Notes: a model not told the origin generated them from the letters alone. Shown: positions 38,839 through 47,863, counted from the stretch's first letter. The stretch: DNA of 64,000 nucleotides from Pseudomonas abieticivorans (GCF_023509015.1 NZ_CP094975.1:999501-1063500); one strand, 5' to 3'. Made by a program: numbers and translations.

Positions 38839-40151
38839 TGGATAAACTCAAGTCATGGGGGCGAGTACCCAATGCACCACAGGTGGGCCATTGTCCTCAC
38901 TGGCGCACCGACATCAACGCCGCCAGCAATGAGATCGTTGCTCGACATGAAACGACGCTGGCTTATGGAAATGGCCGAAGCTACGGTGATAGCTGCCTGG
39001 CAGCGAGCGGAAATGTACTGTACATGCGCGGGCTGGATAGAGTTATCAGTTTTGATTCCCTTAGCGGTAGGCTTAAGGTTGAAGCCGGCATCACCTTGAA
39101 TGAAATCCTGCAAATCATCGTCCCTCAGGGCTGGTTCCTCACTGTAACACCAGGCACCCAGTTCGTGACGATAGGTGGCGCAATAGCGAACGATGTCCAC
39201 GGCAAGAACCACCACGTAAAAGGTACGTTCGGCCGCCATACCCTGCGCTTTGGCCTAATGCGCAGTGCCGACGAACTCATAATTTGCTCACCTGTAGAAA
39301 ATGAATTGCTTTACAACGCGACGATCGGCGGACTGGGGCTAACGGGCATCATCACTTGGGCTGAAATCCAGCTCACACCTATCCAGTCTGCACAGATCAA
39401 CACCAAGACGGTTCGATTCAATTGCCTGAACGAGTTCTTTTTGCTATCTAATGAACTCGACAGGCAACACGAATACAGCGTTGCATGGATCGACTGTTTG
39501 GCCAAGGGCGACCAGATCGGTCGTGGCGTTTTTTTTGTCGGTGACCACGCCGAATATGGCGATAGAACTTTGGACATCGCCAAAAAGACCAATGTGCCGG
39601 TGACGCCACCGTTTTCACTGATCAACAATCTTTCTTTGCGCGCATTCAACACACTTTATTGGCACAAACACCCAAAGGCTCTTGCCCGTGGGCGTACCCG
39701 CTACGAACCCTTTTTCTACCCCTTGGATTCGTTGACCAACTGGAACCGAATCTACGGCCGCAAAGGCTTCCAGCAATATCAGTGCGTTATCCCGGAAGCA
39801 GTAGCTCCTGCGGCTATGCACGAAATTCTAAAGTGCATCTCTCAGTCGGGCGAGGGCTCCTTTCTCGCCGTCTTGAAACGTTGCGGTGATATCGTCTCGC
39901 CCGGCCTGCTGTCTTTTCCAATGCCCGGCATTTCCTTGGCACTCGACTTTGCCCAAAAAGGAGCCGTAGTTAACCAGCTCTTTCCAAAACTGGACCACAT
40001 TGTTCGAGAGGCCGGCGGCCGGCTCTATCCCGCCAAGGATGCTCATATGACGGCTTCAGACTTCCAGGCATTCTTCCCAAACTGGGAGCAGTTGGAAGCC
40101 TTGCGCGCGCCCCATTTAAATTCCCTATTCTGGAAACGAGTAACTCAATGA
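38838..40151 (+). CDS. dprE1: Decaprenylphosphoryl-ribose 2'-oxidase-like FAD enzyme (DprE1-like)
   Basis: 437 residues, FAD-binding type 4 fold. It has GNGRSYGDS (45-52), the flavin/substrate loop PGTQFVTIGGAIANDVHGKN (105-124), and PLDSLTNWNRIYGRKGFQQY at 295-314. GGRLYPAKD (393-401) holds Lys400, matching catalytic Lys418 of M. tuberculosis DprE1. The position matching Cys387, the covalent benzothiazinone target, is Ala368 (GISLALDF). It would oxidise the 2'-OH of polyprenyl-phosphoryl ribose. ATG 38838 overlaps the upstream stop; the TTG 38823 alternative lies inside that gene. Confidence 0.88.
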   Translation: MDKLKSWGRVPNAPQVGHCPHWRTDINAASNEIVARHETTLAYGNGRSYGDSCLAASGNVLYMRGLDRVISFDSLSGRLKVEAGITLNEILQIIVPQGWFLTVTPGTQFVTIGGAIANDVHGKNHHVKGTFGRHTLRFGLMRSADELIICSPVENELLYNATIGGLGLTGIITWAEIQLTPIQSAQINTKTVRFNCLNEFFLLSNELDRQHEYSVAWIDCLAKGDQIGRGVFFVGDHAEYGDRTLDIAKKTNVPVTPPFSLINNLSLRAFNTLYWHKHPKALARGRTRYEPFFYPLDSLTNWNRIYGRKGFQQYQCVIPEAVAPAAMHEILKCISQSGEGSFLAVLKRCGDIVSPGLLSFPMPGISLALDFAQKGAVVNQLFPKLDHIVREAGGRLYPAKDAHMTASDFQAFFPNWEQLEALRAPHLNSLFWKRVTQ

Positions 40152-40888
40152 AACGTATCGTGATCATCGGCGCCACTTCTGCCATTGCAGCGGCCTGCGC
40201 CCGCCTCTGGGCAACTCAGGGCTCGGAGTTTTATCTCGTGGGGCGTAATGAGGAGAAGTTGCATCAGACGGGTTCCGATCTCCTGGGCCGCGGCGCAAAG
40301 AATGTCCACTATCATGTTCTGGACGTCACCGATTACAGCCGTCACGCAGCGCTGCTACAATCAGCCGCAGACACACTGAAGCAAATTGATGTGTTGCTAG
40401 TCGCCCACGGAACGCTCCCCGACCAGAATGCTTGCGAACAGAATGTAGAGACTGCATTAGCCGAGTTTTCCGCCAACGGCACATCGGTCATTTCGTTGCT
40501 GACCCACTTCAGCAATCATTTCGAACACCAGCGCTGCGGCACAATCGCCGTTATTTCCTCGGTCGCCGGTGATCGCGGGCGTCAGTCCAACTACCTGTAC
40601 GGGACGGCCAAGTCAGCTGTTTCAACGTTCTGCCAGGGCCTGCGGGTACGCATGTTCAAAGTGGGTGTACACGTTGTCGATATCAAACCTGGCTTTGTTG
40701 ACACCCCGATGACTAAAGGCCTGCCTTTGCCTGGCCCACTCGTCGCCAAGCCGGAGACCGTCGCAGCCCTGATACTTCGTGGTATTGAGCGCCGTAAAGC
40801 CGTGGTATACGCCCCCTCCTTCTGGCGCTTGATCATGCTGATCATTAAAAGCGTGCCGGATTTCGTGTTCAAACGCCTGAGCCTTTAA
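40148..40888 (+). CDS. dprE2: Decaprenylphosphoryl-2-keto-ribose reductase-like SDR (DprE2-like)
   Basis: 246 residues, SDR with the DprE2-type cofactor loop IGATSAIA (7-14), catalytic Ser138 in SSVAGDRGRQSNY, Tyr151 and Lys155 in YGTAK. A hydrophobic C-terminus (VVYAPSFWRLIML ... VPDFVFKRLSL) is shared with DprE2. It would reduce the 2-keto intermediate made by the DprE1-like enzyme and so finish epimerisation of ribose to arabinose on the lipid. Its start overlaps the dprE1 stop by 4 bp. A 39-bp gap follows. Confidence 0.88.
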   Translation: MKRIVIIGATSAIAAACARLWATQGSEFYLVGRNEEKLHQTGSDLLGRGAKNVHYHVLDVTDYSRHAALLQSAADTLKQIDVLLVAHGTLPDQNACEQNVETALAEFSANGTSVISLLTHFSNHFEHQRCGTIAVISSVAGDRGRQSNYLYGTAKSAVSTFCQGLRVRMFKVGVHVVDIKPGFVDTPMTKGLPLPGPLVAKPETVAALILRGIERRKAVVYAPSFWRLIMLIIKSVPDFVFKRLSL

Positions 40889-40927
40889 CGAATTCCTTTT
40901 TCCGTCTTTCCGATTGAGGCCTTCACC

Positions 40928-42910
40928 TTGAGTACCACGCCACTTTCTAGCAACAAGCCTATCAGCAGCGGCTGGTTTGTTTTGTTGTTCCTGATCATTG
41001 CTGCCGTACTGGCGATTTCCAATTGGCCTGTCATCAGCATTCAGAACCTTGAAGTCAGCGACTTCGCCGCCAACAGCCTGCTGATCCAAAAAGCCAAGTC
41101 TTTTTCACTCTTCGTAGGCAACTACTCGCGCGTGGGCTTCAACCACCCGGGGCCGGCGATCCTCTACGTCATGGCATTTGGCGAGTTTCTGTTCTTCGAC
41201 ACTCTAAAGCTTACTTCTTCGCCGTTTTCCGGCCAGTTACTGGCCGTTGCCCTGTATTCTGCTTTCTGGATTACCCTCATGCTCAAGCTGTTGAGCAGGC
41301 TGACGGGCGCACTGACTGACGCAGCATTGATTACTGCTGTCTTTCTTGCCGTAATTACCTTTTGCGACTCCCCTTTCCTGACCGGAATGTGGTTTCCCAA
41401 TCTGTATATGCTGCCATTTACCGTTATGATCATTTCGATCTCAACTCTATTCAACGGGCGCACGGACTCACTGCAGTCATTGGCGCTGTCCTCCGGCTTC
41501 CTCATCAATGGCCACGTTTCGTTTGTTGCGGTTCTGGGTATCACGCTTGTTCTGACGCTGATATTCAATCGAATCGCCTTTTATAAAAGCGATCGGGAGA
41601 GTGTCATCACCAGTAAGGACTACGTTGTTCGCAATATCAAGCCAATCGGGCTCAGCGTCGCGACCCTCGCGCTGTTCTTCGTTCCCCTTGTCATTGAGAC
41701 AATGATCCACTTTCCAGGGCCTATCGTGGCCTACGCCACATTCAGCGGCGGGCATGTACCGAACACTATGCGACAGGCCTTGAGCTACACCCTGGTCTAC
41801 TGGGGCGGGATACTCCCTGCCCTGTTCGGCGTGGCAGCGTTAATTTTCGCCAACACTCGATTGCCCCATGCCAAATACCATTGGATCCGAGCGATCAGCC
41901 TGACGTTCATTGCAGCCACCTGCGCCTTTTTGTTCTATGCAAAATACGGCGTGGACATGCTCGATCAGATCTACATTGGCTTTTTCTACTATTCAGTGCC
42001 CGCACTGACAGCAGCCGTCCTTTTCTTTTTCTGTAGTGGCTGGCTGAGCTCGGCAACTAAACGGGTTGTTTCGATTGCAGCCATCGTCGCCTGCGTTACT
42101 GTCACCTACTACAACATCAGCAAACCACCCAGCTACACGAATATCTATAATCAACCCAACATTGCGGAATCCTATAAGGCCCTGAGTGACTTTAACTATC
42201 CGAAGCGCATGGTACTTGACCTTGATAACGGAAAGGCCTGGGGCACTGTCTGGTCAGATATCCTGGGCATAGAAATGTACGGCGTCAGGCATGGCACGTC
42301 GCTTTTCTGTATCAAGAAAAACTGGCACATCTCGTTTACCCGTGATGCCATGTGTACGCCTGACGAAGTAGAGAACAACAGTCGATTCTTTGTGACTAGC
42401 AATACGCCAGCGGCGCATGGGGAGACACAAATTGCGGTCACGACCCCTCGCCTTTTATTTATAAAAATGGTACCCCCTGTCGTCGCGGGAATGGGTTTCC
42501 AATCCATCAACGGGCATCAAGACCTGTTTAATCGCTACATTCTTGACTATGGCTGGTCATTGGCAGAGCAAGACTTCGTCTGGTCGATGGGAAAACTTGC
42601 GACGCTCAGCATCCCTGTTCCAGAAGGTTTCTCAGGCTCCGTCACCCTCGACTTGGCAGCTTTTATTCCCAGTTCTAAACACAATCAACACATCGAGATA
42701 ACCCAAGACGACCGCGTGTTGGCCACCCAAGCGTTTGACAGAAGCACAGCGCGGAAAAAGTTGACCTTCGAGGTTAATGCGGGTGCGCACAAAATGATCT
42801 ATTTGAAAATTAACATCAAAAATCCGATCTCCCCAAAGGAACTCGGGCAATCGGATGACCAAAGAAAACTGGGTGTGGCGTTGTACGGCATGCAAGTAGG
42901 AGCTGAATGA
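40928..42910 (+). CDS. Multispanning membrane protein, candidate arabinosyltransferase (GT-C type)
   Basis: 660 residues. About 12 hydrophobic segments lie in the first 410. A periplasmic domain of about 250 follows, ending in a beta-rich segment (VPEGFSGSVTLDLAAF onward). The first loop has LEVSDFAANSLLIQKAKSF then VGNYSRVGFNHPGPA; the Asp of SDFAAN is a candidate catalytic residue, as in GT-C transferases that use polyprenyl-phosphate sugars. Family not recognised. Placement after dprE1-dprE2 makes it the best candidate to transfer D-arabinofuranose. TTG 40928 has GAGG eight bases upstream. Confidence 0.7.
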   Translation: MSTTPLSSNKPISSGWFVLLFLIIAAVLAISNWPVISIQNLEVSDFAANSLLIQKAKSFSLFVGNYSRVGFNHPGPAILYVMAFGEFLFFDTLKLTSSPFSGQLLAVALYSAFWITLMLKLLSRLTGALTDAALITAVFLAVITFCDSPFLTGMWFPNLYMLPFTVMIISISTLFNGRTDSLQSLALSSGFLINGHVSFVAVLGITLVLTLIFNRIAFYKSDRESVITSKDYVVRNIKPIGLSVATLALFFVPLVIETMIHFPGPIVAYATFSGGHVPNTMRQALSYTLVYWGGILPALFGVAALIFANTRLPHAKYHWIRAISLTFIAATCAFLFYAKYGVDMLDQIYIGFFYYSVPALTAAVLFFFCSGWLSSATKRVVSIAAIVACVTVTYYNISKPPSYTNIYNQPNIAESYKALSDFNYPKRMVLDLDNGKAWGTVWSDILGIEMYGVRHGTSLFCIKKNWHISFTRDAMCTPDEVENNSRFFVTSNTPAAHGETQIAVTTPRLLFIKMVPPVVAGMGFQSINGHQDLFNRYILDYGWSLAEQDFVWSMGKLATLSIPVPEGFSGSVTLDLAAFIPSSKHNQHIEITQDDRVLATQAFDRSTARKKLTFEVNAGAHKMIYLKINIKNPISPKELGQSDDQRKLGVALYGMQVGAE

Positions 42911-43854
42911 TAATGAACAAGTCGTCAAAAATTGTACTGCCAGGAGGTGCCGGCCTAGTGGGGCAAAATCTGGTTGCCCGATTGAAGGCCAAAGGCTATA
43001 CCAACATCGTCGTCATCGACAAACACAAGAAAAACCTCGAAGTATTACGTCAGGCCTACCCTGGCATTGAGGCTTACTTTGCGAACCTGGCTACACCGGG
43101 GGATTGGGCCCGTCATTTCGAAAACGCCGATGTCGTTGTCATGCTCCAGGCACAGATCGGCGGACTGGAGTACCAGGAATTCGTTGAAAACAACGTGGAT
43201 TCCACTCGTAACATCCTCGAACTGATCAAGCACTATGGTATCGCCAAGACTGTTCATATCAGTTCTTCAGTTGTCGAGTCGGTGGCGGACGATTTTTATA
43301 CGCGCTCAAAAATCGAACAAGAACAGATGGTACTGGCCAGCGGCGTAAAATGCCCCATACTTCGACCGACCTTAATGTTTGGCTGGTTTGACAGAAAGCA
43401 CCTTGGGTGGCTGTCGCGCTTCATGAAAAAAGTCCCAATATTCCCTATTCCGGGAAATGGCAAATATATGCGCCAGCCGCTCTACGTCGGAGATTTCTGC
43501 AACATCATTATCAGTTGTATCGAAAACGACGTAGAAAACAAGATCTACAATATCTCCGGGCATGAGAAAGTCGATTACATCGATATAATTCGTGAAATCA
43601 AGAAAGCTACTCACGCCACTACTGTCATCATGAAAATTCCTTATGGTCTTTTTTACGCCCTGATCTGGACCTGGTCACTGTTTGATAAGAATCCACCCTT
43701 CACCACCCAGCAGCTCCAAGCGCTGAGCGCCAAGGATGAATTCGAAGTGATCGACTGGCCAAGCTTGTTCAATGTACCTTGCACTTCGTTTTCAAACGCG
43801 TTGAATGAAACATTCAACGACCCAATGTACAGCAAATATATTTTGGAGTTTTAA
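42907..43854 (+). CDS. NAD-dependent sugar epimerase/dehydratase
   Basis: 315 residues (ATG 42907 overlaps the previous stop as ATGA; ATG 42913 is also possible). Extended SDR: GGAGLVGQNL near residue 13, a hydrophobic core strand ADVVVMLQAQIGG in place of the usual NLAA, SSSVVES and YTRSK Tyr/Lys near 140. RQPLYVGDFCNIII near 195 is a UDP- or lipid-sugar epimerase feature. Substrate unknown. It is paired with the flavoprotein gene that follows after 2 bp, so the two may act on the same lipid-linked or nucleotide sugar. Visibly more AT-rich than the core genes. Confidence 0.82.
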   Translation: MIMNKSSKIVLPGGAGLVGQNLVARLKAKGYTNIVVIDKHKKNLEVLRQAYPGIEAYFANLATPGDWARHFENADVVVMLQAQIGGLEYQEFVENNVDSTRNILELIKHYGIAKTVHISSSVVESVADDFYTRSKIEQEQMVLASGVKCPILRPTLMFGWFDRKHLGWLSRFMKKVPIFPIPGNGKYMRQPLYVGDFCNIIISCIENDVENKIYNISGHEKVDYIDIIREIKKATHATTVIMKIPYGLFYALIWTWSLFDKNPPFTTQQLQALSAKDEFEVIDWPSLFNVPCTSFSNALNETFNDPMYSKYILEF

Positions 43855-43856
43855 GC

Positions 43857-45143
43857 ATGGGCGAGCGCGTTGCGGTTCTGGGGGCGGGCCCGATGGGTTT
43901 GGCGGTGGCCTACCAACTGGCCAAAGATGGTAAGCACCCGGTCATTTTTGAGGCCGATGACCGTGTCGGCGGCATGACCGCGGGTTTCGACTTCTCCGGG
44001 TTGACCATTGAACGCTATTACCATTTCCACTGCATTTCGGACCATGCGTTCCTTCAGATGCTGAAAGAGTTAGGCATCGACGACCAAATGCGCTGGGTCG
44101 AGACAAAGATGGGCTACTGGTACCGCAATGAACTGCAGGCCTGGGGCAACCCGATAGCTTTGTTAAAATTCCGTGGGCTGAGCTTGGTAGCTAAATTCCG
44201 GTACGGCCTACATGCTTTCCTATGCACCAAGCGCAATGACTGGAAGCCGCTGGATGATGTCGAGGCCGTCAGCTGGATCAGACGCTGGGTCGGCGCAGAA
44301 GCCTACGAGGTGCTGTGGCGTCGGCTGTTCGACTTCAAGTTCTACGACTTCAAAGACAACCTTTCGGCCGCCTGGATCTGGAGCCGAATTCGCCGGATAG
44401 GCCGCTCGCGCTATAGCCTTTTCAAAGAGAAACTGGGCTATCTGGAGGGTGGGTCCACAACACTGCTCGACGGTATGTCCAACGCTATCAAGCAAGCCGG
44501 CGGCGAGATCAGGCTTTCGAGCAGAATATCCAAAGTGGTCATCGAGGCCGGCCAGGTCAAAGGCGTCATCCGTAATGGTGAGCTGGAAAGTTTCGACAAA
44601 GTAATCAGCACCATACCGTTGCCGTACATTCCAGTCATCATCCCGGACTTGCCAGCAGACATCCTCAATAAATTTAAAAACATCAAGAATATTGCGGTAG
44701 TTTGCGTGATCGCCAAGTTGAAAAAAGCCGTGACTGAGAATTTCTGGCTGAATACCAACGACACTGAGATGGACATCCCTGGGCTGGTGGAATATACAAA
44801 TCTTCGCCCACTGGATGAGCACATTGTCTACGTGCCGTTCTACATGCCGGGTGAGCATGCAAAGTTTCAAGAGCCTGATGAAAACTTCATCAGCAAGGTC
44901 AAGACATACCTCAAGAAAATTAACCCCTCACTCGATGATGAAGATTTCCTTGACATTCGCGCAAGCCGCTATCGTTATGCACAGCCGATTTGTGGCCCCA
45001 AATTCTTGGAGACGATTCCAGACGCTAAACTACCGGTAAAAGGCCTTTGGGTAGCGGACACTTCCTACTACTACCCTGAAGACCGCGGCATCTCTGAAAG
45101 TATCGATTACGGCCGGAAACTGGCGAAGGATGCGGCCTCTTGA
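43857..45143 (+). CDS. FAD-dependent oxidoreductase, amine-oxidase/UGM-like superfamily
   Basis: 428 residues. An N-terminal dinucleotide motif GAGPMGLAVAYQL and the second FAD contact DRVGGMTAGFDFSG lie near residues 8 and 38. The C-terminal FAD-binding end is LWVADTSYYYPEDRGISES. Members of this superfamily include protoporphyrinogen oxidase, phytoene desaturase and UDP-galactopyranose mutase. Copies in polysaccharide loci are often paired with an NAD epimerase, as here. It may act as an oxidoreductase or a mutase on a sugar; the sequence does not decide. GtrA follows with a 4-bp overlap. Confidence 0.8.
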   Translation: MGERVAVLGAGPMGLAVAYQLAKDGKHPVIFEADDRVGGMTAGFDFSGLTIERYYHFHCISDHAFLQMLKELGIDDQMRWVETKMGYWYRNELQAWGNPIALLKFRGLSLVAKFRYGLHAFLCTKRNDWKPLDDVEAVSWIRRWVGAEAYEVLWRRLFDFKFYDFKDNLSAAWIWSRIRRIGRSRYSLFKEKLGYLEGGSTTLLDGMSNAIKQAGGEIRLSSRISKVVIEAGQVKGVIRNGELESFDKVISTIPLPYIPVIIPDLPADILNKFKNIKNIAVVCVIAKLKKAVTENFWLNTNDTEMDIPGLVEYTNLRPLDEHIVYVPFYMPGEHAKFQEPDENFISKVKTYLKKINPSLDDEDFLDIRASRYRYAQPICGPKFLETIPDAKLPVKGLWVADTSYYYPEDRGISESIDYGRKLAKDAAS

Positions 45144-45547
45144 CCAAGATGTTCATGAACAAGCAGTTTGTAAAATTCCTAGTGACGGGCGGCACAGCAG
45201 CGGCTGTCAACTTTTTCTCGCGGATCCTTTACAACCAGTGGACCAGCTTTTCCACGGCGGTAATATTGGCCTACCTTACCGGTATGGTCACTGCCTTTTT
45301 TCTGGCCAAGACATTTGTCTTCAAAGAGAATACCCAGCCGCTGAAGCACTCGGTCCTGTTCTTTGTGCTGGTGAACTTGGTCGCCGTAGTGCAAACATAC
45401 TTCATCAGCCTAGGCATGGCCTATTACCTGCTGCCGGCGCTGAATGTCACCTTCCTCACTAAGGAAATCTCACATGCGGTAGGCGTGGTCGTCCCTGTGT
45501 TTACAAGTTATCTGGGGCATAAGCACCTCTCCTTCCGGGATAAATAA
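45140..45547 (+). CDS. GtrA-family membrane protein, likely polyprenyl-phosphate sugar flippase
   Basis: 135 residues, four membrane helices, GtrA/DPMS_3 fold (FVKFLVTGGTAAAVNFFSR at the start, AKTFVFKEN near 60, GHKHLSFRDK at the end). GtrA proteins are thought to flip polyprenyl-phosphate sugars; the mycobacterial GtrA protein Rv3789 lies next to dprE1-dprE2. TTG 45140 overlaps the previous stop and has GAAGGA nine bases upstream; ATG 45149 is the alternative. Last gene of the operon, followed by two terminator hairpins. Confidence 0.85.
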   Translation: MTKMFMNKQFVKFLVTGGTAAAVNFFSRILYNQWTSFSTAVILAYLTGMVTAFFLAKTFVFKENTQPLKHSVLFFVLVNLVAVVQTYFISLGMAYYLLPALNVTFLTKEISHAVGVVVPVFTSYLGHKHLSFRDK

Positions 45548-45549
45548 AA

Positions 45550-45570
45550 AACCGACCACAAGGGTCGGTT
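45550..45570. terminator. Bidirectional hairpin, strongest for the minus-strand wbpX operon
   Basis: AACCGACC pairs with GGTCGGTT over a five-base loop. On the minus strand it is followed by a TTTTTTATTT run, a classic intrinsic terminator lying 60 bp past the wbpX stop. Confidence 0.85.
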
Positions 45571-45582
45571 TGAGCACACTAG

Positions 45583-45617
45583 AAGCTGGCCCACCCACGG
45601 TGCCGCCAGCTTTTTTT
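45583..45617 (+). terminator. Intrinsic terminator of the arabinose-type operon
   Basis: AAGCTGGC (45583-45590) pairs with GCCAGCTT (45605-45612), followed on the plus strand by a T run to 45617. It lies 36 bp past the gtrA stop and converges with the wbpX operon. Confidence 0.8.
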
Positions 45618-45631
45618 CCTTGAGCTTGCCG

Positions 45632-47863
45632 TCAGCTTGCCTGTGCTTGGGTATTGGTAATCCGCTGAGTCGCCAGGATGTTTTTCAACTGCTCGGCACT
45701 TTCCTTCCATGTGAGCCACGGCATTTGCGTCGAAGTCGGGTGTTCAGTACGTGCGTAAAGGTCCAGCCAGAGGCTCAATGTATTGGCCAGACCTTGGCTC
45801 GTCGCGCTGGAAAAGTAATGACAGTGCTCGCCCGCAACCTCACGAAACACCGGAATATCACGTGCAATAATAGGAAGCTTGTGCTGCGCCGCCTCGATCA
45901 ATGGCAGACCAAAACCTTCGCCTTCGGAAGCAGCGATCAGGCAGGTCGCAGCGTCGTAGATTTTGTCCAAGTACTCATCACTCGCGCCTTCCAACCAGAA
46001 TAGCTTGCTACCCAACTCCGGGTGATTCCGCATGCGCTGAGCTAACTCTTCGACCAGCCAACCCTCTTTGCCAACGATAACGAACTTGATATCAGCACCT
46101 TGCGCCCACAACAACTCAAAGGCCGACAAGGTCAGCGCGTAGCCTTTGCGCGGCTCGACAGTACCTACCATGAGGAAGCTCGGTGCGCTTTTCAAAAGAC
46201 CCAGCACTGCCTCGCCATTTTCGGGAATACCGATAGAAGGTAGCGAGTTTTCAACATCCGCGCCTAAATGGAAAAACTTCATGACCGGTATCTTGCCGGC
46301 ATCGTATCCGGCACGCACGGCCCATGCTTGAACAGAGTTACTGACAGCCTTGGAAATACACAGCAAGCTGTCGGAGACACTCATCACGGCACGAAGCCAT
46401 TGTTCGTGATGCATACCCACTTCACCCGGCCACCATTCCGGGTGTTCGATGGGCAAAATATCGTAAATAACAAATGACACCTTGGCTCCACGACGCTTCC
46501 AATCCTGAAACATACCAGTTTGAACGGCGCCGATAACCCGCGCATTGAGGTCTAGCCCGAGGAAGATATCATCTTTTTTCGGCACGACAATTTCATAATC
46601 ATCAGCGAAACCGTTTACATACCGGTAGTGCCAATAGCCTCCGGCATCCGTCAGATAGATAGGCTCGACTTTGATACCAGGGATAAATTCCCGATCAATT
46701 TCAGCGGAGATCGACCGTACAACCCGTTGAATGCCTGTTCGCAGATCCTCGGTGAATACGTGCGTGACATCAATGAACATTTCTGGGGTATCACGGCTTG
46801 GATTAAACTCTGCGTAACTTATCCCACTTTTTTCGATACGCCGAATAATGCGCAGCACCAGGGGAACGCGCGCCATTAGCTTTCTGGCAAGCCAACGCAA
46901 GGGCGGGCAAGCCCTGACCACAACTTTGAGTACGTTCCTGGTTAAACGCAGCACTGGGCCAAACAGCGCCCACATCAATGACATGAAAGCTGCCTTCAGG
47001 TCCAACGTACGAAGCGCTGCAATTTTGCTGTCAAACCAGCGTACCGGGGCGGAAAACCTCCATGAGCGGCTTTCATAGATTGAGGCCAGTTCGCTTTTCA
47101 CCTCATCTATGCGCGCTTGTTGCTTACGATCGTAGACACTCGCCAAGTTATGCAGGGTCAGCCCGTAATCACGGCTGAACGGTGGACTGGTGAGGGCCAT
47201 GATATCGGCGTGGGCACACTTTTGGGCAACTACCGAGTAGTCAGGACTGACACCTTGCAACACGTCCAGTAAACTGACGTCTGGGTTGTTGACCAACTCT
47301 GCAGCCTCTTGCAGACGCACGGTCTGCACCCGGTCAAACCCGTAATACTCAGGTACGAACGATAGCAATGCTGGTGGAATAGGGCAGATATGCGTAGGGT
47401 CAAGATAGAAATTCGCAGTGCCTACCACGAGATTTTCCGGGTTTGGCGTCTCGAGAATCAATAAACCACCCGGTTTGAGCACACGAAGCGCTTCGATCAC
47501 CAAGTCCTGGAGCGTGTTAAAAGGTATGTGTTCAACCAGATGAAAAGCAGAGACTACAACAACGCTATCGTCAGGCATCGACTTCAGATAGCTCAGCGCA
47601 TCACCAGTCGTTACGTTCAGACCGATGTCCCGGCAAGCCTGTAACATTTCATCATCAAGGTCCACGCCGCGCGCGGCAAAGCCGTTTTCACCCAGAAGTT
47701 CAAGCCATTCCCCGCGACCACAACCCAAGTCGACTACTTGAGGGTTTAAGTAGAGCTCCTTGACCACACCAAGAAATGGTAAATACGCCTCAAGACGCGC
47801 CTTGATCAGTTGCCGCGAACCGCGAAGTTTATCTTCGAAAGCCCGATAAAAACCTTTGTTCAT
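45632..47863 (-). CDS. wbpX: Methyltransferase-glycosyltransferase fusion, WbpX-like
   Basis: 743 residues. The N-terminal ~250 hold a SAM methyltransferase (VVDLGCGRGEWLELLGENGF near 52, SAFHLVEHIPF near 105). A helical linker follows. The C-terminal ~380 are a family-4 glycosyltransferase (FLMVGTVEPRKGYALTLSAF near 575, EX7E in EGEGFGLPLIEA near 660). WbpX adds alpha-1,2 D-rhamnose in the A-band polymer; the extra methyltransferase could cap chains. ATG 47863 overlaps the wzt stop as ATGA, with GGAG eight bases upstream; ATG 47893 is less likely. Confidence 0.85.
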   Translation of the reverse strand: MNKGFYRAFEDKLRGSRQLIKARLEAYLPFLGVVKELYLNPQVVDLGCGRGEWLELLGENGFAARGVDLDDEMLQACRDIGLNVTTGDALSYLKSMPDDSVVVVSAFHLVEHIPFNTLQDLVIEALRVLKPGGLLILETPNPENLVVGTANFYLDPTHICPIPPALLSFVPEYYGFDRVQTVRLQEAAELVNNPDVSLLDVLQGVSPDYSVVAQKCAHADIMALTSPPFSRDYGLTLHNLASVYDRKQQARIDEVKSELASIYESRSWRFSAPVRWFDSKIAALRTLDLKAAFMSLMWALFGPVLRLTRNVLKVVVRACPPLRWLARKLMARVPLVLRIIRRIEKSGISYAEFNPSRDTPEMFIDVTHVFTEDLRTGIQRVVRSISAEIDREFIPGIKVEPIYLTDAGGYWHYRYVNGFADDYEIVVPKKDDIFLGLDLNARVIGAVQTGMFQDWKRRGAKVSFVIYDILPIEHPEWWPGEVGMHHEQWLRAVMSVSDSLLCISKAVSNSVQAWAVRAGYDAGKIPVMKFFHLGADVENSLPSIGIPENGEAVLGLLKSAPSFLMVGTVEPRKGYALTLSAFELLWAQGADIKFVIVGKEGWLVEELAQRMRNHPELGSKLFWLEGASDEYLDKIYDAATCLIAASEGEGFGLPLIEAAQHKLPIIARDIPVFREVAGEHCHYFSSATSQGLANTLSLWLDLYARTEHPTSTQMPWLTWKESAEQLKNILATQRITNTQAQAS

